Below are positions 12,701 to 24,700 of a stretch of 64,000 nucleotides of DNA, one piece after another. The notes under the pieces are model-generated. The model was not told where the DNA came from. It searched no databases and saw only the letters and a list, made by a program, of their open reading frames with translations. This DNA is from Sitta carolinensis (lineage: Eukaryota; Chordata; Aves; Passeriformes; Sittidae), in contig JAVUNC010000019.1 of assembly GCA_032173965.1 (NCBI GenBank), forward strand, positions 4,960,501 through 5,024,500, written 5' to 3'. Numbering within the stretch: position 1 is the first letter of the stretch; every line of letters begins with the position of its first letter. Both the position numbers and the translations under genes were made by a program.

Positions 12701-15700
12701 ATGCGAATTAAAACACTTCACGGTGCATTTTATGAAACGGCTGGTATTGGTCTGATTAAGATTTACTCTATTCAAGAATCACTTAAGACCCACAAAACAA
12801 AGGCACAATTCAGAGAGAAAGAGGCCAGAACCATCCAAGTAAGACAGCAGCATCAGGAACATCAATGTTCAATTGTTGTTGTAGAAGCAGCCGTTCTCCT
12901 TCAAGGAAAGTAACTCAGTGTCTTTGAAAGTTGATGGCCACACACTCTTCCTCAGCTTTAATACAGTTGCTTGTTGTATGAGGTGTGGGCTGAATGCACT
13001 TCATACTGCTGAGCAGTTTTTTTGACAGCTAAAAATCAATTCTTTGATGGAAGGCAAGATAAGCAACAGGACTGTTGCACCATAATTGAAATTTTGGACA
13101 GGATTCCCATCTCTCTTCAATCATTCAGTCACTCACAGGGCATTTGCACAATGGAGGCTAAAATCCAGTCATTCAATGATTACAACATTTTAAATACTTT
13201 GTAAACAGAGAGCAGTATCTATAGAGAAAAATCCCAAGTCAGAGGATTCAGAGGCCAGACATGTGACATGAAGAGTGAGGACGACTGAATATTCCAACAC
13301 ACAGTTAAACCCTCTCCTGAGTTATGGTCTCCACCCATAAGACCCAGCAGTTTTGTAACACACCTTCACTTTGCTCTTTCAGGGAACACTTTAGCAGCAT
13401 TTGGACTCTATGTTTTGGTAGAGATATTAGGAAGCTTAGCTCAATCCTTGTAGGATTCCGTGCAGAGAGGCTCAGCCTGCTCATGAAGGGGAAACACTTG
13501 CCTACCCATCATATTTATCCCAAACACACCGTTTAATGTTACAATTGTGTCATAAGCAACATAAAACCAACTTCAGTCAGCATGAGAGAAGCTCTTCCAC
13601 ATTTCCTGTTCCCTGAGAATTGCAGAAACATTAACATTCAGGATAATATTGCTTAGATGTGGAAGCTCTAATCATAAGGATGCTTTGAGAACAAAGCAGC
13701 CAGTGTTACAGGAAGGAAAATGAAGCAGATAAATAGATATTTCCTATATGAAAAAGTTATTTCTGGATTGACATACCAAGACCTGACCCAGGATCAGTTG
13801 GGAAAAAACAACATCACACAAAACCCTTCAAAGACTGACTCACATCCTCACTTTGACTCTCAGCTTCGTTGGCCTGGTAGCATTACAGTGGGAGGTGATA
13901 GGTGATTGGCTACCATGAGCACAAGTTAAATATTTTCAGAAGAAAAAATAAATGTCATGCTGCAAGAAGGAAGACCACAGTGTTGAAATACGGTTCAAAT
14001 AAGAAATGTGCAGGTAAATTATATAAAGTACTACTGATAGCTTAAAATACTATTTTGTGCAAAAATTATCTGTGCCCAAATTGCTTATTTGAAAATGAAG
14101 ATAAATATATTACCTGAAACATTTGGGTTACTGTACTTTTAAATTACTCACGTTACATTCCTTAATATACATCAAGTTTTGTCTGCATGGTAATAGACAC
14201 TTGGAATAAGCACCTAGACCAACTGCAGTATGGTCAGTCAGTTTTACTGCTGCTGTCATGTCTCCCCCTGTCATGATAAATGGCACTCAAAATACAAAGA
14301 TACCACTTACTTGGTTCCAACTTCTTCAGATCCTCAAGCTTAAACTCATCCTGTGACTGGGTGGACTAGGAGAGTACAAAGAAAGAGTCAGATCTTTGGA
14401 TGCACCTTCCTCTCACACAGAGCTACCTTTTCTCAGAATAAGCATGCAAGGTGCTTCCTTTTTTCAAGCACACCAAGTTACTACAAAGCTACATCCCCCC
14501 AGAAAACATCCCCAACAAAAGGCAAGTTCACAGGTGAGGCAGAGACTACATTACTTCTCACTTATTAAGAGCAAATTACCCAATATTCCAAGCTCTAATG
14601 CAAGATAAATATTTTTAAACGAACTAGTTGTAAATCCTTACTTACTGCACACAGGAACATTCACATTTCAAGACATGTGTCCAGCATTGTGACACTGGCA
14701 GAAATTATAGTACACAGGATGAGCTTGACAAAACACAGCCAAGAACTCACTGAAAACAGAAGAGGAATTCCCATCTTTCTTTTCTCCAGCTTTGATGATG
14801 GTTTCCTCCTCTGTCTGTAGCACATACATGTACAGTTCTCAGTAAGCCTATCTGACTTGCTAACTCAACAGAGAAGTTCTTAATTTTTTATTCTTAAATA
14901 AAAAAATTAATAAAAATTCTTAATTTTTATAAGGTAGCTCACTAACAGTTAGGTAAGATTAGTTTATTCTGAGACAAGTGGCAAAGCTGGCATAAGAAGA
15001 AGCGGAAATAAGACAACTGACTCTGGATGTTCTCTTCTGAGTGGATGGTCAGGTCTTACCTGTTATGTCATTCCACCCCTGGCATCCCTTAAGATTGCCC
15101 ATTGTTTTCAACATTTAAGGTTCAATTCCCTTGATTTTTTCCAAGAGTGAATAGGGACCTTCTGCAAGACTGTGTAAGGATACTACAGCAGCTATACCCT
15201 TGGTGTTAGGAGAGTGGGAAAAGTTGAGCACACTCAGTAACAGCTTTAACCTCTGTAAGAAACCATAATGTGCCCAAAGTAAAGTGGGCAAGAAGCTCTT
15301 GTACCCTCTCAAAAGGCTATAAAATTTTTGACTAACTGCTAGGGAATCAACAGCAAGGAAGGCTATTCTTGCATAACACTCTTCAAACAACCCAGGTTAG
15401 ATCAAAATAGAATGACAGGTAGAGGTAACCAAATAATTCTTCATTCTACACAGCCTGGAGCCTGTCAGCCCCCACCTCATGAGTCCAGCATGCTGTATCC
15501 CAGCTTTTCAGACAACTGAAGGCAGCACCTTGTCCAGCAACATGAAGTATTTGGTAGTGCTGCTGGGAGTAACCTGATGCAAAATTTGCCTGTCATCACT
15601 CTTTCTTGGCAAAGAGGCAATCCAGTAACCCAAGCTTTGATTCATCCCTTCCCCATCCATGGTCTTTTGGAAACTTCTCTCACTTCCTTTTTGTTTTAGG

Positions 15701-18700
15701 GATAAGCATGTGCTGAGAAAAAATGATATCCACTCCCATGACATCTACTTTCAGTCCAGAAAAAAGCCCAAAGAGTAGTCTACAAATTATTGTTTTCACA
15801 CATTTTCCTAGAGTACTGCCAGTTTTCATGACTGCTAAAAAGTCATTTTTATTCTACACACACATTCTTCTTTGTGGTCTATTTGATTTGTGAAGCAGCT
15901 GAATAAGTCTAAGGGTCATTCTGGTGATCTTTTTAACTTTGCACATGGTTAGGAACAGGAATGAAACAGTTCTGAGGGATGAAAATGAGGCAAAGAACGA
16001 AAGAAAAATGTTGAGCTAAATTCCTGTACAAGCACTAATAGTTGCTCATATAAGCACTTGTAGTCTTTTTTAAGGCAACCACTTGGGCCACCACAATGAC
16101 AACCTGAAAATTCCAGATGTTCACTCCATTTTCACAAGTTTGGGTATTTCTGAAGCCTGTGAACAAGTATTAAAAAGCTCTACAGTTACCTGCTGCTAAA
16201 GTATGAAGTCAGATAGGAAAAAGAGCTATACCTGTAAAGCTGCACTCCTCAGTTCCAAGCATGTTGCAATTTTAGCTATGGTTTTCTGAAAGGGAAAAAA
16301 AATTAGTACTGAAACTGTCCAGATTTTAAAGAATGCAAACACAAACAAAAAGTTGCACTTTGTTGCAAAGATTTCAGGTCTATTGTTCAGTACCAGACCA
16401 TTCAGTATCAGAAGTTTTTTATAGACAAGCAGGATTTGCTGAAAGCACAACAGATGAAAGACATCTGCCACTAACTCCCCTCCCACAGCCCAACAACACA
16501 GATGGGGGTCATTCACTCTGCAGAACCTCTAATAATGCCTAGCACATCATAAACTGTTTATAAACTCAACTGCTCTCAGGTGATACGGGGCTGAAAAAAA
16601 AAATCCAAGCCAAGCAGTGTATTATCTCCTGAGAACCTGAGTGGTTTGTGCTGATTTGCCCTTTTAGGAGCCTACAGCTCCTCTACCAGGCTCCCAACCT
16701 CAGCAGACCAAGTCCACCCACATCAGACATTAGGGCAGCCCAGTATCTCAGCCCTAAAAAAAACACAGCCCACTCCTGTGGGTTTTGGTGGGAGAGGAAG
16801 CCTAAAGGTGGATTCTTTTTCTAACTTTCTATTTTTGTGATTTTAAGAGATTTAAACACTGAGTGAATCATGGAATATATGCCTGAATTCAAACTTGTCA
16901 GCAATCTAAAATATCTGTGAGCAGAACTGTGACGTAATTTTTCATTTTCATTAAAAATTTTGACTCTTCAGAATAGCCCTCTGCAAGCAGTCTTGAAGAC
17001 AGTTTTAAGCTTTTATGTCTCACAAAGTAAGATGTTTGAGCAAGTCACATTTACTTCTGTTACTAACAGCTGAAAGGAGGAGGTAAGACTCCCATTAGTC
17101 ACAGCAAGAGGACACAACTGCCCAGCATATTTTTCCTGGCCATCACAAGTTTGTTCATCGACTAAAACTTTTTTGTGAAGAAAAACTCAAACAATCTGCA
17201 GAAATAAGGGCCAGATATAAACTCAAAATACTCAGTGGAACATTTATAGGGCAAAAAACCCCAGCAACAATGAAGCTACAAAGAAAAGCAGTTTACTTCC
17301 AAATTAAATTTCCCTCCAGAAGGAAGACTAAAGTTGAAATACACACCTGTAACTCATTCTCTCCTTTTAAATCGGGCAGTATAAAAACAGCTCCTCCACA
17401 AGCTGGATGCAAGGGGAGAAAAAGATTCCTAGACCACAAATGTAGCACCAAAGAACTTCAAGAGTAGGGGCACCTGGCAAGCTATGCAGTGTCAGTCAAA
17501 TCCAAAAGGAGGGTTATATAATTTGGACTCCAAGAAGTTGGTAACAGCAGGTGAAAACCAGGCATGCTTTCAAAGGTACCTCCCCTCATCACCTGTTCTG
17601 GCTCTCCTGCAAAGGGGTGTCACAAATCCTTCTCAATCAGCAACTAGGCCCCCAGTAGTTTCAACAGGCTGGGATAAAAACAACTAAGTGACTGCAGTTT
17701 CAGTTCACCTTGAAAACTGAGAGAGTTCAGGAGCTGAATCATAAGTAGATCACACATCAATACCTCAAGGGCAGAGCCAACAGCTGGAGTGTGCAAAAGC
17801 CTCCTATATCTGATTTTCATCTGCCACCACAGGCTCATCAAAGCTTTTGAAGCCATTTCTCCCCAGCTGGCAGGAGACCCCTTAACACTGTTACAACATG
17901 ACACCAGGCCAGACTTTATATCTTCATAATTTTTATTACTGTCTATTGTATGGAGGCCTTTCAAAAACTTTAGAGCACCTTCCCAGAAAGCAGCGAGTAA
18001 CGCCCATTAACACAGGACACATTGTTCAGTCAACAAGCTCCCTCCTCCCCAAAACAAATTCTGCTATACAACAGAGACCCATGCACAGCTTGAAAAAAAC
18101 ACAGGTATTTGGAAAGAGAAAAGAGCACACAGAGTCCCGAGTTCCCTTTGAGACGTTCAGACCCACACTGCATACGTGGGTGTTGTGGATTTGTTTACAT
18201 GTACTGCCAGGCTGGGTGGGAGGACACCAAGCAGTACTGCAGAAGTAGATTCTCAGTCCCTACAATGAGAACACACTACATCCATCTAATCAGCTGCACT
18301 GTAACAAAAGGAATTCCTTTCTCTATTTGTGAACATCTGGAAAAATATTATTTGCAAAGGTAAATCTTAAAGAAGAAGGTGTGAAATAATGGGTAAAAGA
18401 AAGGAATCCAGAGGTTCCCTAGGGAAGGGAGGGGAATCTCTGAGGTTTGACTACAGCTCCAGCATTTGCAAAAGTCCAGCTGTTCCAATGGTTTGGGTGT
18501 TGACTGCTGAGCAAAGAGCATGCCCATTCTGTGTGAGATCAAAACTCCTCCACTTGCACAACAGAAAGAGGGCTATGAGTTTGCAGGGTATCAGCACACA
18601 GTCTCATGCCCCACCACAGAACCAGAACATGTAAACAATTTTCACCTGGCTCTGCCCCTCCTGGTCTCTCGTTAAGCCCACACCATAAATGAGGTCTCAG

Positions 18701-21700
18701 AAGCACTGCTCAGTCAGCCCCTATCTCCTTTGTCAATTCACCAGTACATTCAACAGCTCCACTATTCCCTACCCTGCAGATTCATAACTGTGTGTTTTGA
18801 AAACTGCCTGAACTAGGAACCTCCTCACGGAACACAGAGCAATACAAAATGTGTATCCTCTGGCTCCTGGGGGCTGAAGGGCAATAATGGCTCTAGAAAC
18901 AGATTAATTGAATAGAGTTTGGGAGTCTTAAAATAGTAAAGAATAGGTTTTATATGGAATCTATTGAAACATGGCAAGCTCCCAGCAGGCATTATTCATA
19001 ACTATTTTTTTAAGGGACCACACCCAACCCAAAAGTTAAAAATGCAGCTAAACACTGCTATCATTTTCAGCTGCAACTATCCCATGCAAAGGCTCCTTTT
19101 TGCAGCAGGGAAAACATTCTGCATCTCGTCAGAAAGACTGAAGCCATAATTAACTTTGCTAGTTTAAAATAGTTTCGATTCAGTTTTATGTAAACTCGTG
19201 ATTAGAATGGGGAGAAGTGAGTTGATCTCGTAGTCAAGGTCTCTTCAGAGCAGTTGTGTGAGTAATGACTGTGCTAACTGTAATGCAGGCAAAGATGTTT
19301 GCACAAACACAGAGCCAGAGCAGAGCTTGGCTTTAGCCAGAGTTTAGGCTGTTAGAAGACCAGTAGTTTAATGAATCATGCTAAGACTGCTCAACAGTGC
19401 TCGTATTTCAGCAAGTTATCATTGCTTCAAAAGCAGGATTTTCTAACACTGACGAGAACTCAGCCTAGCACAAAAACAGTTACACAAGAAGCAACAACTG
19501 TGGCTGGAAGAGGGCTTTAAAGGTCACATTTATTGCACTGAGAACTGGGTGAGAGTAACTGTAGCTGGAGGCAAGCTGACAGACACTGCCAAACCTAACT
19601 GGAACAAGTCCTATCGCAAAACACAGTGGCTGATCACGAATGAAGGTGGGATTTTCAGAGAATGGGGGTAAAACAATGAACAGCAGTATTCAAAATGTTA
19701 AGACTGAGGTAAATTCATCAGTAGCTGTATCTCTTAGTATTCCACACATGCTGCCTCTAGGTGATAAAATTATTGTACAGCTTCTTTATAGCTGTTGAAG
19801 GGAGACTAAAACGCAATGATTCACTGTTTACAGGATCTGCAGAGAAATTCTTCAATAAAATTCACAATCACTAATGAAGATTCCAGCACTGTCAATTACC
19901 CAAGCCAAGACAGAGCCTTTCCTAAGGACTAAAACTCCAGAATTATGCCAGTTATGACTCCCCATCAGAATTTGAAAATACAGGAGTGAACAACAAAATC
20001 TGGAGTCTGCTCTATCAAGGCAAGTAGCATACATGGTCTCAAAACTGATTCTTTAGAAGCAAAAATGGGAGATATGACTATTTAAAAGCCTGAATTCTTA
20101 CCATAAACAATACATGTATTAGAAGATAAATTATAGCTGGCTCACAGTATGAGCAGGAAAGAAACTGATGGTTATCTGTCAAGTGTTCTTAGATTAACAT
20201 GATTACATTAGCAAGTAACACACCATCAATTTCCATGTGGTCATGCTCTGTAACACCACCTGGGATGCATGAAATAAACCCAAATGCGGTAAAAGCTCAT
20301 ACAGACAGACAGGGATGAGGATTCAAACCCAGCCTTGTCCTTTCCCTGCAGCTGTACAGAAAGTAGCATCCCCTTGATACAGAGGAATCACTGCTGAAAT
20401 CTGCCTTCCCCACAGGGTAGGTCAAGTAAGAAACAACAGTCTCACGACAATTCTCAGCAGTATGTACAGTCCTTTGGAAAACAGCCAACTGAAAATCTAC
20501 AAGAAAACTGCAACAAGAGTAGATCAAGCAAGTGGAAATCATAATTAGCTTCATGGCCTTTCAATCTATGAGATTCTGCACATAGCCTTGGCCAGTGACA
20601 TCACATAAGCAAACCCTGAAGGTTACAGACTCTTCCACAATTTAAAAAAAGAAAGTAAAAAAAAAAGCAAAAAAAAAAAGGGGGGGAGGGAGGCAGGGGA
20701 AGGGGAAGGACGGAAAGGAAGGAGGAAAAAAAAGGTAGTTACAAAAAGTAAAGAAAAAGTAAAAAACAAAGTGGCTCTTATGTAACATACAGAGTGTCAG
20801 AAAGTCAAGATATTAGGGAGAGATTTTTGAGAACCAGGAGGAAAGAGCATGCTGGTGGGCTCACTGACAAGACAACAGTTGAGCAAAAGTTACCAATTTG
20901 TAGCTGATTTTTGGGAGGGCAGCACGAAAGAAGACACGTTCCTATTTAATCAAACTGCATGCAAACCCAGCATACACCAAGCTCTTCAGCCACATGCCAT
21001 GTGAATGAAACTGGTGATAATAGTAATTAGTCATAATCACTAGATGATAGACTGGCTGAGCTCCTGCAGAAATAGGGAATACCAGCACAGCAAGGAGCTT
21101 CACATCAGAGATTTTGCTGTGCAGAGTTTTAAGTGCTTTTTTCTAAGCAACAGCAAGACTCTAGTCACAAATGGTTTTTCGTGACTAGCATTCCTCATGG
21201 TAGAGGAGATAAAGCGCTCTTTCAACAAAATGTTGGGGAATTGGTTTGTGCATGTGACTAATGAAATAGGCATGGCTATTTGATAACCAGACTCAAAGAT
21301 TCAGTGCATCAGCCACATAATGATCTGCAAAAACCAGCAAGTGATAAAAATGCCATCCTCTTTTATAAATTGTATCAGCTTTAGAAATGGGTATCACTCT
21401 ACTAGGATGCAAAACCACCACCCATTACTTTTTTTCTATTCAGAAGACTGTTGCCTTAAGACATGACAGCACTTGTGCATGAAACATCTGAGGTCAGTTA
21501 TCTCCACTTCCTGAGCCCCCCAGGCCTTCCCTCATGGCTGATCTCATTCACTTCCACATTCTGGTCCAAGGTCCTTTTCATAAGACTCAGGGAACATCTG
21601 GAGGCAAAGCCCTGTGTGGTTCTGGTTCCCATACTCACAGGAGATGATGTCTCCAGAAGAGAGATTAAAAGCTTCGCCTTCATGAAGTAACTACATTTTC

Positions 21701-24700
21701 AAGTCTCCACAGAGGGGAAACATGCAGGAAAGATGACTCTAGCTGAGAATGATGGAGAAAGCTACCAGGCAAGGGAGGGAGAGCAGAAGCATTCAAGGAA
21801 TAAACAGCTGTCCAACATTAACAAGGCTCTCATGGCTTACAGTTCAGGAAAAGTGGACCAAATCCTTCCTTAAATTATGGCTCTATTTAAGGCAATGAGC
21901 TTTATCATCTTTGCAGAGGGTATGCAGGATATGGAAGAGCAGGTCTTTGCTTTTCATATTGGTACACATGGAGGAAACAGCTACAAACCTCTCTCAGAAT
22001 CTATGTAAAGGTGCATTTCTTTGAGTTTTTTTACACGCATGAAGCTCATCTCGAATTTCTGTAGCCAGCACCTGTTTTCAGGACTTATATTCCCAAGCAC
22101 AGCTGCCATTACTCTAGCATCCTATTACCATTGGTGAGATTCTGAGCTAGCAAATGTCAATTTTCAGGTAACAGCATTGCTCAAACATGTGCTCTTATGA
22201 CATGGAAATCTGGAAATACACATCTCTAGATTTTTATTCCTAAGAAAAACATGCCTTTATAGAAGACGAGGAAATTTAGTAGGGCTTCATATCTCAAAAG
22301 ATTTTATTTTGTAGTAAATGCTTGAGTGCATAAGTCCAGTTAAATCCCATCAGAGAACTGCAGTAGTATGTTGCTGAGACAAGAAACAGCCTTTTCAACT
22401 GAGGGGAGAGAAGAAGAAGTAACTTCAATATTTTGAAAGATTATAAACAAATAACATTCTAAGAGGCCCCTAGGGAGTATTCTGCCAGGACCCTTCCCTG
22501 TCAGGTGTTACATGTTAAGCTTTCATCCCCCTCACACACCCTCAATGTCTGCAGTTCAAGATGTTTTGTATTCAGAACTCACAACGTAAATTGTACTAAT
22601 GTTGAATAAGCAAGTTATCAAACATTACTCAAAAAAAAAAAGAAACACCCAGGTTATGAAGGACTCTGGCCAGCATGCCTGACATTCAATAGCATAGCAG
22701 AGCATCCCTCACATCTAATGACAGCAACTGTTTTAGCCACGCTGGGCTCTGTTTCTGCTTGCATATACTGAGGGAGGAAAAAAGGTCTCATAAGGCTCTG
22801 GCCTGCAAGATAAAAAAACATAACACACATCAACATCTATGAGTCAAGCTCCTTGCCTGAGCAAACAGCATACCCACCTTTTGATCTTCTGTGAATTCCG
22901 AGTTGTTGTGCTGAGACTGTGCCTCTTTCTGGAGGTGCCTTGCTAATCTGGATGGGGAAAAGAACATCGTAGAGTGGGAACACAACACAAACACACACCC
23001 CAGCTCCAGCAAATGTGTCAGCCAAAAGGTTCACAGACTGCTCCTCCAAAGAGCTTTGGGTTGGTTTTGCTGTTGTGTTTTTGTCTTTTGAAACAAAGTT
23101 TTCCATAGCCATGGTAGTTCATAAAAAACCCCAGAAGGTGGACAAAGTGTGCAAGTACATGAGGCAGGAAAGACTAATGCATCACGAAGGCAGAACAGGT
23201 AAGAGGCTCCTTATGGCCAACAGCCCCTTTCACAAGCACTGACTTCTTTCCTCTCCCAATCCCCTTCTTTTCTGATACCAAAGCACAGCCCCTGTGCGGT
23301 GCAACCCCACTCGCATGTCCCAGGGAGGGGCTGAGGCAAGGGAGACGCCGGGGGCTCGGGTCAGGGCACCCTGAGCCATTGCACACGCTCTGCCAGCACG
23401 GGGAGCTGCTCGGCCCAGGCTGCCGGGGTGGATCCGCTCACATTTGTGCCTGTCAGCATCACAGGCGGAGCACAAACCACACCCCTTGTCATCACCAAGG
23501 CAGGCATACCAAGGGGTTTGGAAAGTAACAGTAAGCAAACAGCTCGAGAAAGCGAAAGGAAGCTGGAGGGAAGCTATGGGAAGAGTTACAGTTTCCGTCC
23601 CGGGAGGAAGGAGAACATTAAACAAGCAAAACCTCTGGGCAATTGTTGCCATTCCCTGTAAATTATTTTTTTTTTTTTTTACAAGCAGAGGGAGAGGGAG
23701 GACAAGGGTTGAGGGGAAACCCAGGGACATCACAATAGGCTTCCTCCTGGAACCTCACAAGTTTGAGCTGCGAAAGGGACTCCGCTTCTCTCCACCAATG
23801 CTGTAGGCATTGGCCCAGCTTTAGGAGGGGTTTATAAAATATATACACCAAGATACATCCATCAGAACAGATTGTTGTCAAATCCTGTGACAGGAAAAAA
23901 AATCAGAACTCAATTTCTTTGCTTTTCCTCAAAATAAGCTCTCAAAAAATGCCCATAGTGATTGAGGCCACTGTAGCTTTTAATTCTCACCAGGGACAAC
24001 ACAAACAGGATGAGGTAACTGCACAACTTGGTGGTGTTGTGTCCCCTTTCAAAAAAGGAGAAAGATGGGGACTGAGAAAAGACAAAAAAACCCAACAAAC
24101 CCATGCTTGAACCCAAAAGTACCCTCCTTGCCTATTGCCCTGCCCTATGATACACAGGACACAAAGGACATTTTAAAGTAATGATTTAAGAAAACAGATC
24201 AGCACAGCAGCAATATGCCACCCACAACAGGCAGCATCACAGCATTACTAAACAACCCTCCTTCCATTTGTCACTAATACAAAAAAATCCACCCTAATCC
24301 AAATAAATGCATGTGGCATTCCCCTTGAAGCTCGTTCAAAGTTGGATGAGACCAAGCTCCACAGATAGGGACATTTAACAGGGAAAGCCACTGCTGACAG
24401 CTCGAAGGGTTCCTCCATGAATAATCACCTGAATGATCCAGGGCCAAGCTTTGTACCAAGCTTCTTGTACTTCCAGGGGTAACATGAAGGCCTGAGCAGA
24501 TGGACACAGGAGGTACCTAATTGTGCTTTACATCAGCAGCAATCAGGACTTAAGATTTTTCCCAAATCCAAGCCTTCTGAGCATCAGCAAGCTCAGTGCA
24601 AGCAGCTTCTCTCCAGGATGCTTGTGTGGATCAGCACAGACCATGCTGATGTTCACAGCACCTGGACAAGAGCAGCACCACACCTGTTCATCCCATCTCA

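Larger units (their letters stand above)
716..22877 (-). other. AIDA introns 2-9, no other gene seen
   Basis: The introns are 716-1586, 1705-2160, 2284-4419, 4543-8370, 8478-8902, 8967-14310, 14366-16231 and 16286-22877. They are AT-rich and hold one long CR1 copy (11.5-11.9 kb), a purine tract near 20.7 kb and a short CTG run (10813-10827). No additional exon, RNA gene or nested gene could be supported on either strand. Confidence 0.6.

Noticed and set aside
23230..23733. 167-codon minus-strand frame in AIDA intron 1
   Set aside because: It overlaps the GC-elevated regulatory-looking patch, is low in complexity at its N-terminus (a Lys run from a T tract) and has no family resemblance or splice support.
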